Positions 34,643 to 42,674 of a stretch of DNA of 64,000 nt are shown here, one piece after another. Each line of letters starts with the position of its first letter. Position 1 is the stretch's first letter. This stretch comes from Bhargavaea massiliensis. GTDB lineage: Bacteria > Bacillota > Bacilli > Bacillales_A > Planococcaceae. The stretch is taken from assembly GCF_018390575.1 (NCBI RefSeq), contig NZ_JAHBCJ010000007.1:162799-226798 (forward strand), given 5' to 3'. The position numbers were made by a program, and so were the translations under genes. A model generated the notes under the pieces. The model was not told the DNA's origin, did no database searches, and saw nothing but the letters and a program-made list of their open reading frames with translations.

Positions 34643-34864
34643 TTATTTACGAAGGCTGCCGAGTTCGGCTGCAATCGCCTGCATTTCGCTCGGGCTGAAG
34701 TTGCTGCGTTTCATGACCATGTCGTAGATATCGCGCAGATCCTCGTAGTCGGACGTGTTGAAGTGCTCGGACTTCATTGCATCGACATTGACCATCCGAA
34801 GCTTATCCTTGATCGCGCTGATCATATGCTCCACATTTTCCGCAGAGGGATTGGTAAGGTCCAT
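34643..34864 (-). CDS. yfkK: DUF1128/UPF0435 family protein (YfkK)
   Basis: A 73-residue helical protein. [20 protein letters not shown], then [20 protein letters not shown] and [17 protein letters not shown], match the UPF0435 family, represented by B. subtilis YfkK. The family is confined to Bacilli and has no known function. The start follows AAAGGCAGGAACACCAACT, a weak ribosome site. It is monocistronic and ends in its own terminator. Confidence 0.9.
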   Translation of the reverse strand: MDLTNPSAENVEHMISAIKDKLRMVNVDAMKSEHFNTSDYEDLRDIYDMVMKRSNFSPSEMQAIAAELGSLRK

Positions 34865-34927
34865 AGTTGGTGTTCCTGCCTTTCATCGGATTGCCATCAT
34901 TCTCACACTAATAGAATGCAAAGTCAA

Positions 34928-34961
34928 ACAGCCTCCGGGAAGCAAGAATTCCGGAGGCTGT
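34928..34961 (-). terminator. Terminator of the alanine symporter gene
   Basis: ACAGCCTCCGG and CCGGAGGCTGT pair perfectly around a 12-base loop just beyond the symporter stop; on the minus strand a TTTGACTTT run follows. Confidence 0.8.
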
Positions 34962-34975
34962 CTGAAGGGAAGCGA

Positions 34976-36361
34976 TCAGTCGTTGGATGGCTCGACAGCC
35001 GGCACAGCGGCCAGCTCGGCTGCTTTTTCTTCCTTGATCTTGTTCTGGAAGCGTTTCGTTTCGGCTACGATGACACCGGACAGGCCGAGGAGGCCGATCA
35101 GGTTCGGAATGGCCATGAGTCCGTTCATGACATCGGAGAAGAGCCAGACGATATCAAGCGAAGCCGTTGCGCCAAAGTAGATGACGGCAACGAAGACCAG
35201 CCTATAGAACAAGAGGAGTCTCGGATTCGGGAAAAGGTACTGGAAGCACTTTTCTCCGTAATAAGCCCAGCCGAAGATTGTGGATGCCGCAAAAAATACG
35301 ATTCCCACACCGACGATGTACTGGCCGGTCTGGCCGAAGAAGGTCCCGAATGCAGTGGCGGTTAGTGTGCCCGCTTCGACGTCTTCTGCCATGTAGGCAC
35401 CGGACATGACGATGGTGACTGCAGTGATCGAGCAGATGATCAGAGTGTCAAAGAGCACTTGCGTCATGGAGATAAGCGCCTGGCGGCCTGGCATATCAGT
35501 TCTGGCTGCAGCCGCCGCAATCGGTGCGGAACCGAGCCCGGCTTCGTTGGAGAAGAGACCGCGGGCAATTCCATACCGGATAACAGCGCCGATCGCGCCC
35601 CCTGCAGCTGCCCCAAACCCGAATGCCTCCTGGAAGATGATTCCGAACGCGCCCGGAACGAGGCTGAAGTTCGTAATCATGACGACCAGGCCGGCCCCGA
35701 AGTAGAAGACCGCCATGATCGGCACGAAAAAGGCCGTAACCCTTCCGATCGATTTGATGCCTCCGAGGATGACTAGCGCCGCGACAATCATCAGGATGAG
35801 ACCCGTAATCCAATAAGGCGTGTTGAAGTTCATGTTCATGGCATCCGCCACAGCCTTGGACTGGGTCCCGTTTCCGATTCCGAATGCGGCCAGCATGCCG
35901 AACAGGGCGAAGCTGACACCGAGCCAACGTGCCTTGAGGCCGTGTTCGAGGTAGTACATCGGTCCGCCGGCCATTTGGCCGTTTGCATCGGTTGTCCGGT
36001 ATTTGACAGCAAGAATGGCTTCACCGTACTTGGTGGCCATTCCGAAGAAGCCGGCAAGCCACATCCAGAAGACTGCCCCCGGCCCCCCGAGGACGATCGC
36101 CGTGGCAACCCCGACGATGTTACCGACCCCGACGGTCGCCGCCATTGCGGTGGTGAGTGCTTGGAACTGGGAAATATCCCCTTCCGCTTTTTTGTCGTGC
36201 TTGCGGGAAAATACCTGCTTCAGGGAGTAAGGCAGTAAACGTACTTGGATAAATGCGAGCCTGAAGGTGAGGTAAATCCCGGTGCCGACAAGCAGGACGA
36301 GGAGCGGCGGCCCCCAAATCAGACTGCTGGCGGAACCCAGAATGTTCTCGATTGCTTCCAT
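34976..36361 (-). CDS. Alanine/glycine:cation symporter (AGCS family)
   Basis: A 461-residue protein with about 11 membrane segments. The AGCS signature is present near the N terminus (QFQALTTAMAATVGVGNIVG then GGPGAVFWMWLAGFFGMATK), with KYGEAILAVKYR following and SNEAGLGSAPIAAAAARTD near residue 270. These match AgcS/YrbD/AlsT-type transporters that import alanine or glycine with Na+ or H+. The start ATG follows GGGGGAAAAAG. A charged C-terminal tail (IKEEKAAELAAVPAVEPSND) is cytoplasmic. The exact substrate cannot be set from the sequence. Confidence 0.95.
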   Translation of the reverse strand: MEAIENILGSASSLIWGPPLLVLLVGTGIYLTFRLAFIQVRLLPYSLKQVFSRKHDKKAEGDISQFQALTTAMAATVGVGNIVGVATAIVLGGPGAVFWMWLAGFFGMATKYGEAILAVKYRTTDANGQMAGGPMYYLEHGLKARWLGVSFALFGMLAAFGIGNGTQSKAVADAMNMNFNTPYWITGLILMIVAALVILGGIKSIGRVTAFFVPIMAVFYFGAGLVVMITNFSLVPGAFGIIFQEAFGFGAAAGGAIGAVIRYGIARGLFSNEAGLGSAPIAAAAARTDMPGRQALISMTQVLFDTLIICSITAVTIVMSGAYMAEDVEAGTLTATAFGTFFGQTGQYIVGVGIVFFAASTIFGWAYYGEKCFQYLFPNPRLLLFYRLVFVAVIYFGATASLDIVWLFSDVMNGLMAIPNLIGLLGLSGVIVAETKRFQNKIKEEKAAELAAVPAVEPSND

Positions 36362-36490
36362 CTTTTTCCCCCTTTTCTCTCATTTTTGTTAAGCAAGAGG
36401 CATCTGTTGTATATCACCCCTTTCTATATATTCCGAAAGTTCGGCCTGCCAGTCAAGACCCAATTTTAAAAAAGGGCATCCGTCCTCCTT

Positions 36491-36516
36491 GTTTGTCTCT
36501 GCAAGGGTGAGGGTAT
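36491..36516 (+). promoter_or_regulatory. Sigma-B-type promoter of the ytxH operon
   Basis: GTTTGT (36491-36496), a 14-base spacer and GGGTAT (36511-36516) fit the sigma-B consensus GTTTAA-N13-15-GGGWAW closely. An overlapping TATAAT (36514-36519) has no -35 at the right distance. Confidence 0.7.
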
Positions 36517-36562
36517 AATGGAGTATGCAAATAGTCTAATCACAGTAATGGAGGGATTTTTG

Positions 36563-37108
36563 ATGGCAGGAAGCAAGTTTGGCAAAATGGTCTTTATTGG
36601 TGCGCTTACCGGTGCGGTCATCAGCATGTTCGACAAAACAACAAGGTCTGAAATGTCACGCCGCGCCCAGGGACTCAGCGAGGATGCCAAGTATTACATG
36701 AAGAACCCGGACGTTCTGCGTTGGAAGCTCCAGGACAAGTCGGACAAGCTGAAGGCGCTCTATGAACAGTTTGACTCGGACAAGCGCTACCTTCAATCGA
36801 AGGCTTCGGAACTTAAGCAACTCACGCCGACCGTCAAGACTCTGGTTGAGGACACCAAGACGGCATTCGTCGACTCGAAGGATGCAGTCATGGAAGCCAA
36901 AGACGACTACAAGCAGATGGCGACTGAAGCGATCAAAGGCGGCCATCCGGGCACGGATCAACCATTTGTGCCGGAAGAGGCATACGCTGAAGGCCAGGTG
37001 GACGGCGGCTCGATGGGCGGAGGGACCTCCAAAGGAACCTTCGTGCCCGATGCGGCGTATCGTGAAGGCCAAGTGGCCGGAGAAGCACGAGATAATATGA
37101 AAAACTGA
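36563..37108 (+). CDS. YtxH-domain general stress protein
   Basis: ATG at 36563 follows GGAGGGATTTTTG, giving 181 residues. An N-terminal hydrophobic helix (GKMVFIGALTGAVISMF, about 6-22) is followed by a long, charged helical region (about 23-130), then a low-complexity tail with two similar segments, PFVPEEAYAEGQVDGGS and TFVPDAAYREGQVAGEA. The layout matches the YtxH family, membrane-anchored general stress proteins of unknown function. A sigma-B-type promoter lies 47 bases upstream. The YihY gene follows after 26 bases and is probably co-transcribed. Confidence 0.88.
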   Translation: MAGSKFGKMVFIGALTGAVISMFDKTTRSEMSRRAQGLSEDAKYYMKNPDVLRWKLQDKSDKLKALYEQFDSDKRYLQSKASELKQLTPTVKTLVEDTKTAFVDSKDAVMEAKDDYKQMATEAIKGGHPGTDQPFVPEEAYAEGQVDGGSMGGGTSKGTFVPDAAYREGQVAGEARDNMKN

Positions 37109-37134
37109 TTGAACGGGAAGGGGGCGGATAGCAG

Positions 37135-38112
37135 ATGACCGATGACAAGAAGTTGAGTACGGGTGCGGAAAACCCGGATAATGGGGACGACAGCCTGAAA
37201 GACAAAGTGATGGGTTTTGTCGAAGATGTGAAGGAAGGCGATCTGGAGCGTTTCGACGTGACGACGCGCCAGGGCTTCTTTAAAGAACTCATCACCCGGA
37301 TCAAGCTGGTGGATGTCGTCGGATTGGGTTCACAGCTCGCTTACTTCTTTCTTCTATCCCTGTTTCCGCTCCTCATCTTCCTGCTGACGCTTTTGCCGTA
37401 CCTGAACATCGACCAGTCGGCACTATTCGACTTCATTAAGGAGTATGCGCCGACCAATGTGTTTAATGTCGTTGAAAATACATTAAGTGAGGTGCTGAAC
37501 AACCGCAGCGGCGGCCTGCTGTCACTCGGTGTCATCGGTACCATCTGGTCGGCTTCAAACGGCATGAATGCCCTGACACGGGCGCTTAACCAGTCGTATT
37601 TCTCACATGAGAAGCGCTCATTCGTCAAGAAAAGGGTCCTGTCGATCGTGTTTACTCTCATGCTGATCGGCGTGGTGGCGGTGGCCCTCGTGCTCCCGGT
37701 TTTCGGCGAGCAGATCGGAAAAACAATCTTTTCCTACATGGGGCTGGATGAAGAATTCCTGACGGTGTGGAACAGCATCCGCTGGACGATTCCGCCGCTC
37801 TTGATCTTTGTTGTATTCACGCTGGTCTATTGGCTGGTCCCGGCGGTGAAAATGAGAATCAAAGATGCGATTCCCGGAGCGGTATTCGCGACAGTAGGGT
37901 GGATTCTTGCATCCCTGGCATTTTCGTTCTACGTCGGGAACTTTGCGAACTATTCGAACACGTACGGCAGTATCGGGGGCATCATCGTGCTGATGGTCTG
38001 GATGTATTTCTCGGCCATCATCCTCATTCTCGGCGGGCAGGTTAATGCCGTCATGCAGGAAAGACGGGAAGAAAAGGAAGCGAAAGCCAAAAGCGGCGCT
38101 GTCGGGGCATGA
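37135..38112 (+). CDS. YihY/BrkB family inner-membrane protein
   Basis: A 325-residue protein. A cytoplasmic N-terminal part (about 1-60) has RQGFFKELITRIKLVDVVGL, then six hydrophobic segments. The YihY signature SQLAYFFLLSLFPLLIFLLT near residue 70, GVIGTIWSASNGMNALTRAL near 130 and LVPAVKMRIKDAIPGAVFAT near 240 are clear. The family was once called ribonuclease BN but is now taken as membrane proteins of unknown role. GGGGGCGGATAGCAG precedes the ATG. Being downstream of a sigma-B-type promoter with ytxH, it may be stress-induced. Confidence 0.93.
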   Translation: MTDDKKLSTGAENPDNGDDSLKDKVMGFVEDVKEGDLERFDVTTRQGFFKELITRIKLVDVVGLGSQLAYFFLLSLFPLLIFLLTLLPYLNIDQSALFDFIKEYAPTNVFNVVENTLSEVLNNRSGGLLSLGVIGTIWSASNGMNALTRALNQSYFSHEKRSFVKKRVLSIVFTLMLIGVVAVALVLPVFGEQIGKTIFSYMGLDEEFLTVWNSIRWTIPPLLIFVVFTLVYWLVPAVKMRIKDAIPGAVFATVGWILASLAFSFYVGNFANYSNTYGSIGGIIVLMVWMYFSAIILILGGQVNAVMQERREEKEAKAKSGAVGA

Positions 38113-38132
38113 CCCCCGGCACCGCCGCTTTT
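38089..38132 (+). terminator. Intrinsic terminator overlapping the YihY stop codon
   Basis: AAAAGCGGCG-TG-CGGGG pairs with CCCCG-CA-CGCCGCTTTT; the stop TGA (38110-38112) lies in the loop. Confidence 0.85.
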
Positions 38133-38149
38133 CTTATGCCTTTTTTCAT

Positions 38150-40060
38150 TCAGCCGTCATTTCTCAGCAGCCGGAGACCGTTCAGAATGACCAGGATGGT
38201 GCTGCCTTCATGCCCGAGAACACCGAGTGGCAAGTCGATCACCTGCAGGAAGTTGGTCAGGACAAGGAGCATGATCACAGAAATCGAAAAGACTACGTTC
38301 TGCTTGACGATCCGGTTCATCTTGCCGGACAGTCTGCGGGCGTATGGAAGTCGTCTCAGGTCGTTTTTCATGAGGACAACGTCCGCGGTCTCCAGTGCCA
38401 CTCCCGTGCCGTCGCCCATCGCGATTCCGATTGATGCGGTGGCAAGAGCCGGGGCATCATTGATTCCATCGCCGATCATCGCGACCGGTCCGTATTTGTG
38501 TTCAAGCTCCTTAAGCCTGGCGACCTTCGTTTCCGGCAGGCATTCCGCCGTGTATTCATCGATTCCCGCTTCCTTGGCGATCGCATGTGCCGTCTGTTCA
38601 TTGTCTCCGGTCAGCATCACCGTGCGGATTCCTAGTGCGCGCAGGGACTCCAGAGCTTCGGGAGCTTCCGGGCGCAGTGTGTCTTTAAGAGCGGCCAGGG
38701 CCAGAATCCCGTCTTCGTCACGCAGAAAGACGACTGTCTTCCCTTCGTTTCCGAGCCTTTCCAGCGCGCCGTCGGCAAATTCGGCAGCTTCGGCCTTGCC
38801 GATGAATCCAGGCTTTCCGACGCGGTAGGTTTTTCCTTCCCAATCCGCTTCGAGGCCCGAACCCGGCACGTCAAGGATTTCAACGCCTTTCAGCAGACCG
38901 GCCCCTTCTTGCTCCGCGAAAGCCTGAATGGCCACGGCGAGCGGATGGGAGGAGAGCGATTCGATTGTGCCAAGCAAGGACAGCGTCTCCTTGCGGTCCA
39001 AGCCGTCCCTGACAATCAGATCGGTCACCGCGGGACGTCCTTTTGTCAGTGTGCCGGTTTTATCGAACGCAATGACTTTGACCGAGGACAAGCTTTCCAG
39101 GTGGCTGCCGCCTTTAAACAACACGCCATGACGGGCGCCATTTGATATGGCGGATAAAGTGGCGGGCATAATCGAAGCGACCAGTGCACAAGGCGATGCG
39201 ACAACGAGCAGCACCATCGCCCTGTAAATTGTCGTCGTCCAGTCCCAGCCGAACAAGTAATGGGGCAGGAACAGCATTAGCGCGACGATGCCGAGCACCA
39301 CATAGACGTAGGCGCCCTCGAACTTCTCGATAAACTGCTGGGAAGGTGAGCGCTGGCTTTGTGCCTCTCCTACAAGATCGATGATTTTCTGGAAGAGCGT
39401 ATCTGAGCTGTTTTTGTTGACCCGGACAGTCAGCGCGCCGCTGAGGTTCACTGTTCCGGCAAACACTTCCTGGTCCCTGCCTTTTTCGAGAGGCAAGGAT
39501 TCGCCGCTGATGGCAGATTCGTCAATTGAGCTGATACCGCTCAATATCTGGCCATCGACCGGAATCCGTTCTCCGGGCCGGACAAGCACTGAATCGCCGA
39601 TCCGGATGTCAGCGACTGGGATGCGCTCGGTCGACCCGTCTTCTTTCAGCCGCCAGGCCTCTTCCGGCTTCAGGTTAAGCAGGGCCGATATCTCTTTACG
39701 GCTCTTTTCCATCGAGTACGTTTCAAGTGCCCCGCTCACGGCGAAGATGAAGATGAGGATGGCACCCTCCGTCCAATAGCCGATTGCGGCGGAGCCGACT
39801 GCGGCAAGAATCATCAGAATCTCCACGTTAAGCGATTTGCTGCGGATGGTTTCGGTCATTCCTTCTTTCGCCTTGGCATAGCCGCCGATCACAAAAGCGA
39901 GAAGGTAGATAATGGCTGATGCCTTCCCAAAGCCGGATGCTCCGGCGAGATAAGCCGTGACAATCAGAGCACCTGCACCCAGGGCGGCAAGCATTTCACC
40001 ATTCAGCCACGCGAAACGTTCCGGCTTTGCATGAGCGGCAATCCCGTCGGCAACTGTCAA
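38150..40060 (-). CDS. Heavy-metal P1B-type ATPase (ZosA/CadA-like)
   Basis: The TTG start follows GGAGGGATTTGCG, giving 636 residues. There is no N-terminal HMA metal-binding domain. Eight membrane segments, an actuator domain with SGESLPLEKG, the intramembrane motif ASPCALVASIMPATLSAI, and the phosphorylation loop VIAFDKTGTLTKGRPAV are clear. The hinge is MIGDGINDAPALATASIGIA. The membrane motif reads SPC, not CPC, as in ZosA/YkvW-like zinc transporters and unlike CadA. It probably moves Zn2+ or a similar divalent ion; direction and metal are uncertain. A Fur-family-type box lies in its promoter region. Confidence 0.92.
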   Translation of the reverse strand: MTVADGIAAHAKPERFAWLNGEMLAALGAGALIVTAYLAGASGFGKASAIIYLLAFVIGGYAKAKEGMTETIRSKSLNVEILMILAAVGSAAIGYWTEGAILIFIFAVSGALETYSMEKSRKEISALLNLKPEEAWRLKEDGSTERIPVADIRIGDSVLVRPGERIPVDGQILSGISSIDESAISGESLPLEKGRDQEVFAGTVNLSGALTVRVNKNSSDTLFQKIIDLVGEAQSQRSPSQQFIEKFEGAYVYVVLGIVALMLFLPHYLFGWDWTTTIYRAMVLLVVASPCALVASIMPATLSAISNGARHGVLFKGGSHLESLSSVKVIAFDKTGTLTKGRPAVTDLIVRDGLDRKETLSLLGTIESLSSHPLAVAIQAFAEQEGAGLLKGVEILDVPGSGLEADWEGKTYRVGKPGFIGKAEAAEFADGALERLGNEGKTVVFLRDEDGILALAALKDTLRPEAPEALESLRALGIRTVMLTGDNEQTAHAIAKEAGIDEYTAECLPETKVARLKELEHKYGPVAMIGDGINDAPALATASIGIAMGDGTGVALETADVVLMKNDLRRLPYARRLSGKMNRIVKQNVVFSISVIMLLVLTNFLQVIDLPLGVLGHEGSTILVILNGLRLLRNDG

Positions 40061-40085
40061 CGCAAATCCCTCCTATCATTGAGAA

Positions 40086-40100
40086 TGAGAGTGGTTATCA
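40086..40100 (-). promoter_or_regulatory. Possible Fur-family operator upstream of the P-type ATPase
   Basis: On the minus strand TGATAACCACTCTCA matches 11 of 14 defined positions of the 7-1-7 Fur box TGATAATNATTATCA. A second TGAGAAT half-site (40080-40086) touches it, so sites may overlap. It could serve Fur, Zur or PerR; only binding data would tell. Confidence 0.35.
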
Positions 40101-40118
40101 GAGTCCCCCATATAGCGC

Positions 40119-40153
40119 AAAAGCCGGCTTCCCGGGTCGGGAAACCAGCTTTT
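40119..40153 (-). terminator. Terminator behind the SE1561-family gene
   Basis: AAAAGC-GG-TTCCCG pairs with CGGGAA-CC-GCTTTT around GGT; between the small gene and the ATPase gene on the minus strand. Confidence 0.75.
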
Positions 40154-40235
40154 ATTCTATATCTCGTGCCAATGCTCAATTTGATACCTTTAGCTTACCT
40201 CCATATTATGGAGCCGGCACGGTTTTTGCCCAGGT

Positions 40236-40415
40236 TCAGTTTTCGCTGTTCCTGAGCTGTGCCACTTTGGCGTCGATCTCGTCAATCATCAGGATCAGCC
40301 GGTCGATTTCCTCCAAGTCGGCGGTTTCCGGTTCCAGATGATCAAGCGTCTCGAGAAAATCGTTCAGCCGTTCTTTGAGCAGGTTCACCTGCTGTTTGTG
40401 TTCATTCGGTTTCAT
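40236..40415 (-). CDS. SE1561 family small protein
   Basis: A 59-residue gene. The peptide has NLLKERLNDFLETLDHLEPE followed by DLEEIDRLILMIDEIDAKVA, which matches the short, helical SE1561 proteins of Staphylococcus and related Bacillales (a pair of amphipathic helices with P-E-x-x-D between them). Function is unknown. The ATG is preceded by GAGGTGTACTG, a moderate ribosome site. A terminator follows the stop. No other gene shares the transcript. Confidence 0.75.
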   Translation of the reverse strand: MKPNEHKQQVNLLKERLNDFLETLDHLEPETADLEEIDRLILMIDEIDAKVAQLRNSEN

Positions 40416-40576
40416 CAGTACACCTCAATTCCTATTGTTGATTTTAAAGGGAAACTGTTTGTGATTCAACGGCAGGAAGACATGCGTGCATGAAAAGGGC
40501 GTTGCTTCACTTTACCCGGCCATACAGAGAAGGATGCCGGCCGGAAAAAGAAATTCGAAAAAATGATGTTTGAATA

Positions 40577-40605
40577 TTTACAAGAGTTTAATAACGTGTT
40601 AATAT
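40577..40605 (+). promoter_or_regulatory. Promoter of the small frameshifted peptide gene
   Basis: TTTACA (40577-40582), a 17-base spacer and TAATAT (40600-40605), located 32 bases before a GTG with a strong ribosome site. Confidence 0.6.
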
Positions 40606-40637
40606 GTACTTAACTTAAACACAGAGGGGAGGCCAAG

Positions 40638-40741
40638 GTGAAAAAGTCGGAATTGAAATCCTGAACGAAAGCGAAGGAGGGGATTCGGACATTTCACGGG
40701 AGCACGCGTCCCTTGAATACGATAAAAAATGGACAATTTAA
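40638..40741 (+). pseudogene. Small peptide gene, apparently frameshifted by one A
   Basis: GTG at 40638 has an excellent site (GAGGGGAGG, five bases away), yet its frame reads only MKKSELKS before TGA. The -1 frame reads on for 32 codons: after GTG AAA AAG, GTC GGA ATT gives VGIEILNESEGGDSDISREH, then ASLEYDKKWTI and a stop. One extra A in the run of five would restore MKKVGIEIL as a 34-residue peptide. It has its own promoter (40577-40605) and terminator (40760-40801). Either one A has been lost (mutation or sequencing error) or the short leader frame is genuine. The rest of 40416-40821 holds no gene. The family is not recognised. Confidence 0.45.
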
Positions 40742-40759
40742 ATAGGTGCAATAGAAGCT

Positions 40760-40801
40760 GAAGCCCAGCCGTCCGGAACGCCGGAGGGACTGGGCTTTCT
40801 T
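40760..40801 (+). terminator. Intrinsic terminator
   Basis: AAGCCCAG-TCCGG pairs with CCGGA-CTGGGCTT around AACG (with small bulges), followed by TCTT; ends the small peptide unit and may also serve the OsmC gene from the other side. Confidence 0.75.
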
Positions 40802-40821
40802 GGTGCGCTTCTTATAAATGT

Positions 40822-41208
40822 TCAGCGGATAACTTCATAAGTCTCCCGGATTTCGATGGCGTCTTTGACGGACTGGACCATCGAGCAGTTTTTTGACGTC
40901 AGCTCCATGATCCTGGGCATCTTGGCTTCATCGATGTCCGCTCCCCTGATCGTGAAGTGGAGATGGATGCGTTCAACGCGGTCCGCAATGTCGGGGTTGC
41001 GGTGCACTTCCTTCACTTCAATCTGGATGTCCTCTGCAGGCATGCGCATTTTTTGAAGCACTTTCCTCATGACGCCTCCGCTGCAGACTGCCACCGATGA
41101 GACGAGCAGCTGATAGGGCCTGAAGCCGTGTTCGTCTTTGGGCGAAATGGCCAGCGTGCCGTATTGAGTGGTCGTTTCAAAGCCGTGATCAGTCATCGAA
41201 AACTTCAT
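40822..41208 (-). CDS. OsmC family protein
   Basis: ATG at 41208 follows GGAGGGATTCAG, giving 128 residues. The OsmC/YhfA fold is shown by ISPKDEHGFRPYQLLVSSVA and VCSGGVMRKVLQKMRMPAED, with the first cysteine in SSVAVCSGG, then VERIHLHFTIRGADID and MELTSKNCSMVQSVKDAIEI with the second cysteine. The two cysteines would form the peroxidatic/thiol pair of OsmC/Ohr-type peroxidases, though the YhfA subgroup has no proven substrate. It lies back to back with the MFS gene. It is monocistronic. Confidence 0.92.
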   Translation of the reverse strand: MKFSMTDHGFETTTQYGTLAISPKDEHGFRPYQLLVSSVAVCSGGVMRKVLQKMRMPAEDIQIEVKEVHRNPDIADRVERIHLHFTIRGADIDEAKMPRIMELTSKNCSMVQSVKDAIEIRETYEVIR

Positions 41209-41290
41209 CTGAATCCCTCCTCGGTATGATAGAATTGTACAGGATTTAACTGCCGGATTCGAATGGAATGCCGGCGCGGGAGGCTTTGTC

Positions 41291-42460
41291 ATGGCTGCAG
41301 TAAGATCGGGAAGGGCGAGATTCTGGATTCTCGTCATCATCGTATCCATATCCGGGTTCTCGCAGGGAATGCTCCTGCCGCTGATCTCTGTTATTTTCGA
41401 GCAAGACGGAATCTCCTCCACGCTCAACGGCCTTAATGCAACGGGCCTATATATCGGAACGTTGCTGATTTCCCCGTTCATGGAAGCGCCGCTCCGGCGG
41501 TTCGGCTACAAGCCGGTCATTATCTTGGGCGGCCTGGCCGTGTTCCTGGCGCTTTTCCTGTTTCCCCTTTATAAAAGCGTGACCTTCTGGTTTGTCCTTC
41601 GGCTCCTGATTGGCATGGGGGACAATGCCCTCCATTTCGCCACCCAGACGTGGATCACGAGCACTTCACCACAGGCGAGGCTCGGTCGCAACATCGCCGT
41701 CTACGGACTGATGTTCAGTGCGGGGTTTGCGGTCGGCCCGCTTTTCGTGCCGCTCATCGGCATTTTTGAAGGCCTGCCTTTCATCGTGTCGGGTGCACTT
41801 TGCATGGCGGCCTGGTCGCTCGTCTTTTTCCTCGATAATGACCGGCCGGAAGCGGTTCAGGAAAAGGAAGCCGCGATGCCGTTCCACAAAAGGGTGCGTG
41901 CGACGATGGGATATGCATGGGTCGCGTTCATCCCTCCATTCGGCTATGGGTTTCTGGAGTCTTCCCTGAACGCCATCTATCCGGTGTATGCCCTCCGGAC
42001 GGGAATTGACGTGGGCATGGTCTCTGTTATTCTCGCATCCTTTTCGGTCGGGGCGATCCTGTCCCAGATCCCGCTCGGCATGCTGAGTGACCGGATCGGG
42101 CGCCGCAATGTGCTGCTTTTTGCACTGATCGGGGGAACGGCCGCATTCTTCGCGGGCGGCCTTGCAGGAAGCAGCGAATGGGGCGTGCTGGCTGCCGTCA
42201 TGATTGCAGGCATGCTCGTCGGCTCCACATTCACCCTTGGCATCGCCTACATGACCGACCTTACTCCGAAGCCATTCCTTCCGATGGGCAACCTCCTGTG
42301 CGGAATCTTTTTCAGCATCGGCAGCCTGACAGGCCCGATTCTTGGCGGTGTCATCGTCGAATCGGGCACGGACTATCTGACCTTCATTTCGCTGTTCATC
42401 GCTGCGCTGTTCGCGGTTTTCCTGTTGGGGAAGCCGAAAACGAAGGAATGTGTTTCATAG
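41291..42460 (+). CDS. MFS transporter
   Basis: A 389-residue protein with 12 hydrophobic segments, close to the usual MFS length. The first helices hold WILVIIVSISGFSQGMLLPL, and the loop 2-3 and central regions have RRFGYKPVIILGGLAVF and GMLSDRIGRRNVLLFALIGG, the latter the G-x-x-x-D-R/K-x-G-R-R motif. It resembles drug or sugar exporters of the YwbF/YttB-type, but the substrate is not evident. A GGGAGG site lies seven bases before the ATG. The last stretch precedes a nested palindromic repeat. Confidence 0.9.
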   Translation: MAAVRSGRARFWILVIIVSISGFSQGMLLPLISVIFEQDGISSTLNGLNATGLYIGTLLISPFMEAPLRRFGYKPVIILGGLAVFLALFLFPLYKSVTFWFVLRLLIGMGDNALHFATQTWITSTSPQARLGRNIAVYGLMFSAGFAVGPLFVPLIGIFEGLPFIVSGALCMAAWSLVFFLDNDRPEAVQEKEAAMPFHKRVRATMGYAWVAFIPPFGYGFLESSLNAIYPVYALRTGIDVGMVSVILASFSVGAILSQIPLGMLSDRIGRRNVLLFALIGGTAAFFAGGLAGSSEWGVLAAVMIAGMLVGSTFTLGIAYMTDLTPKPFLPMGNLLCGIFFSIGSLTGPILGGVIVESGTDYLTFISLFIAALFAVFLLGKPKTKECVS

Positions 42461-42471
42461 TACATACATAA

Positions 42472-42668
42472 GAAACGGGGCTGTCCAATAAGTCATTAAT
42501 ACGATAAAAACAGCAAACGGCACGGACTCTGGTCGCTTACCGCGGGCCGGCGCCGAGCCCCGCGTAAAGCGGGTCTCGACAGCCCGGCTTTTCCCGCAGG
42601 TGTCTCCCGGCGTCCGTGCCGTTTGCTATATCATGTGCTGAATCCGACTTTTCGGACAGCCCCGTTTC
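42472..42668. repeat. Nested palindromic element, copy 2, between two inverted repeats
   Basis: The outer arms GAAACGGGGCTGTCC (42472-42486) and GGACAGCCCCGTTTC (42654-42668) are perfect 15-bp inverted repeats. Inside them, AGCAAACGGCACGGAC (42512-42527) and GTCCGTGCCGTTTGCT (42612-42627) form a perfect 16-bp pair. The core, read on the minus strand, carries CTGCGGGAAAAG, TGTCGAGACCC, GGGGCTCGGC and CCCGCGGTAAGCG, close to the core motifs of the 16.4-kb element. On either strand it can act as a terminator for the flanking MFS and pdaA genes. No coding potential is evident. Confidence 0.8.
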
Positions 42669-42674
42669 ATTGAC

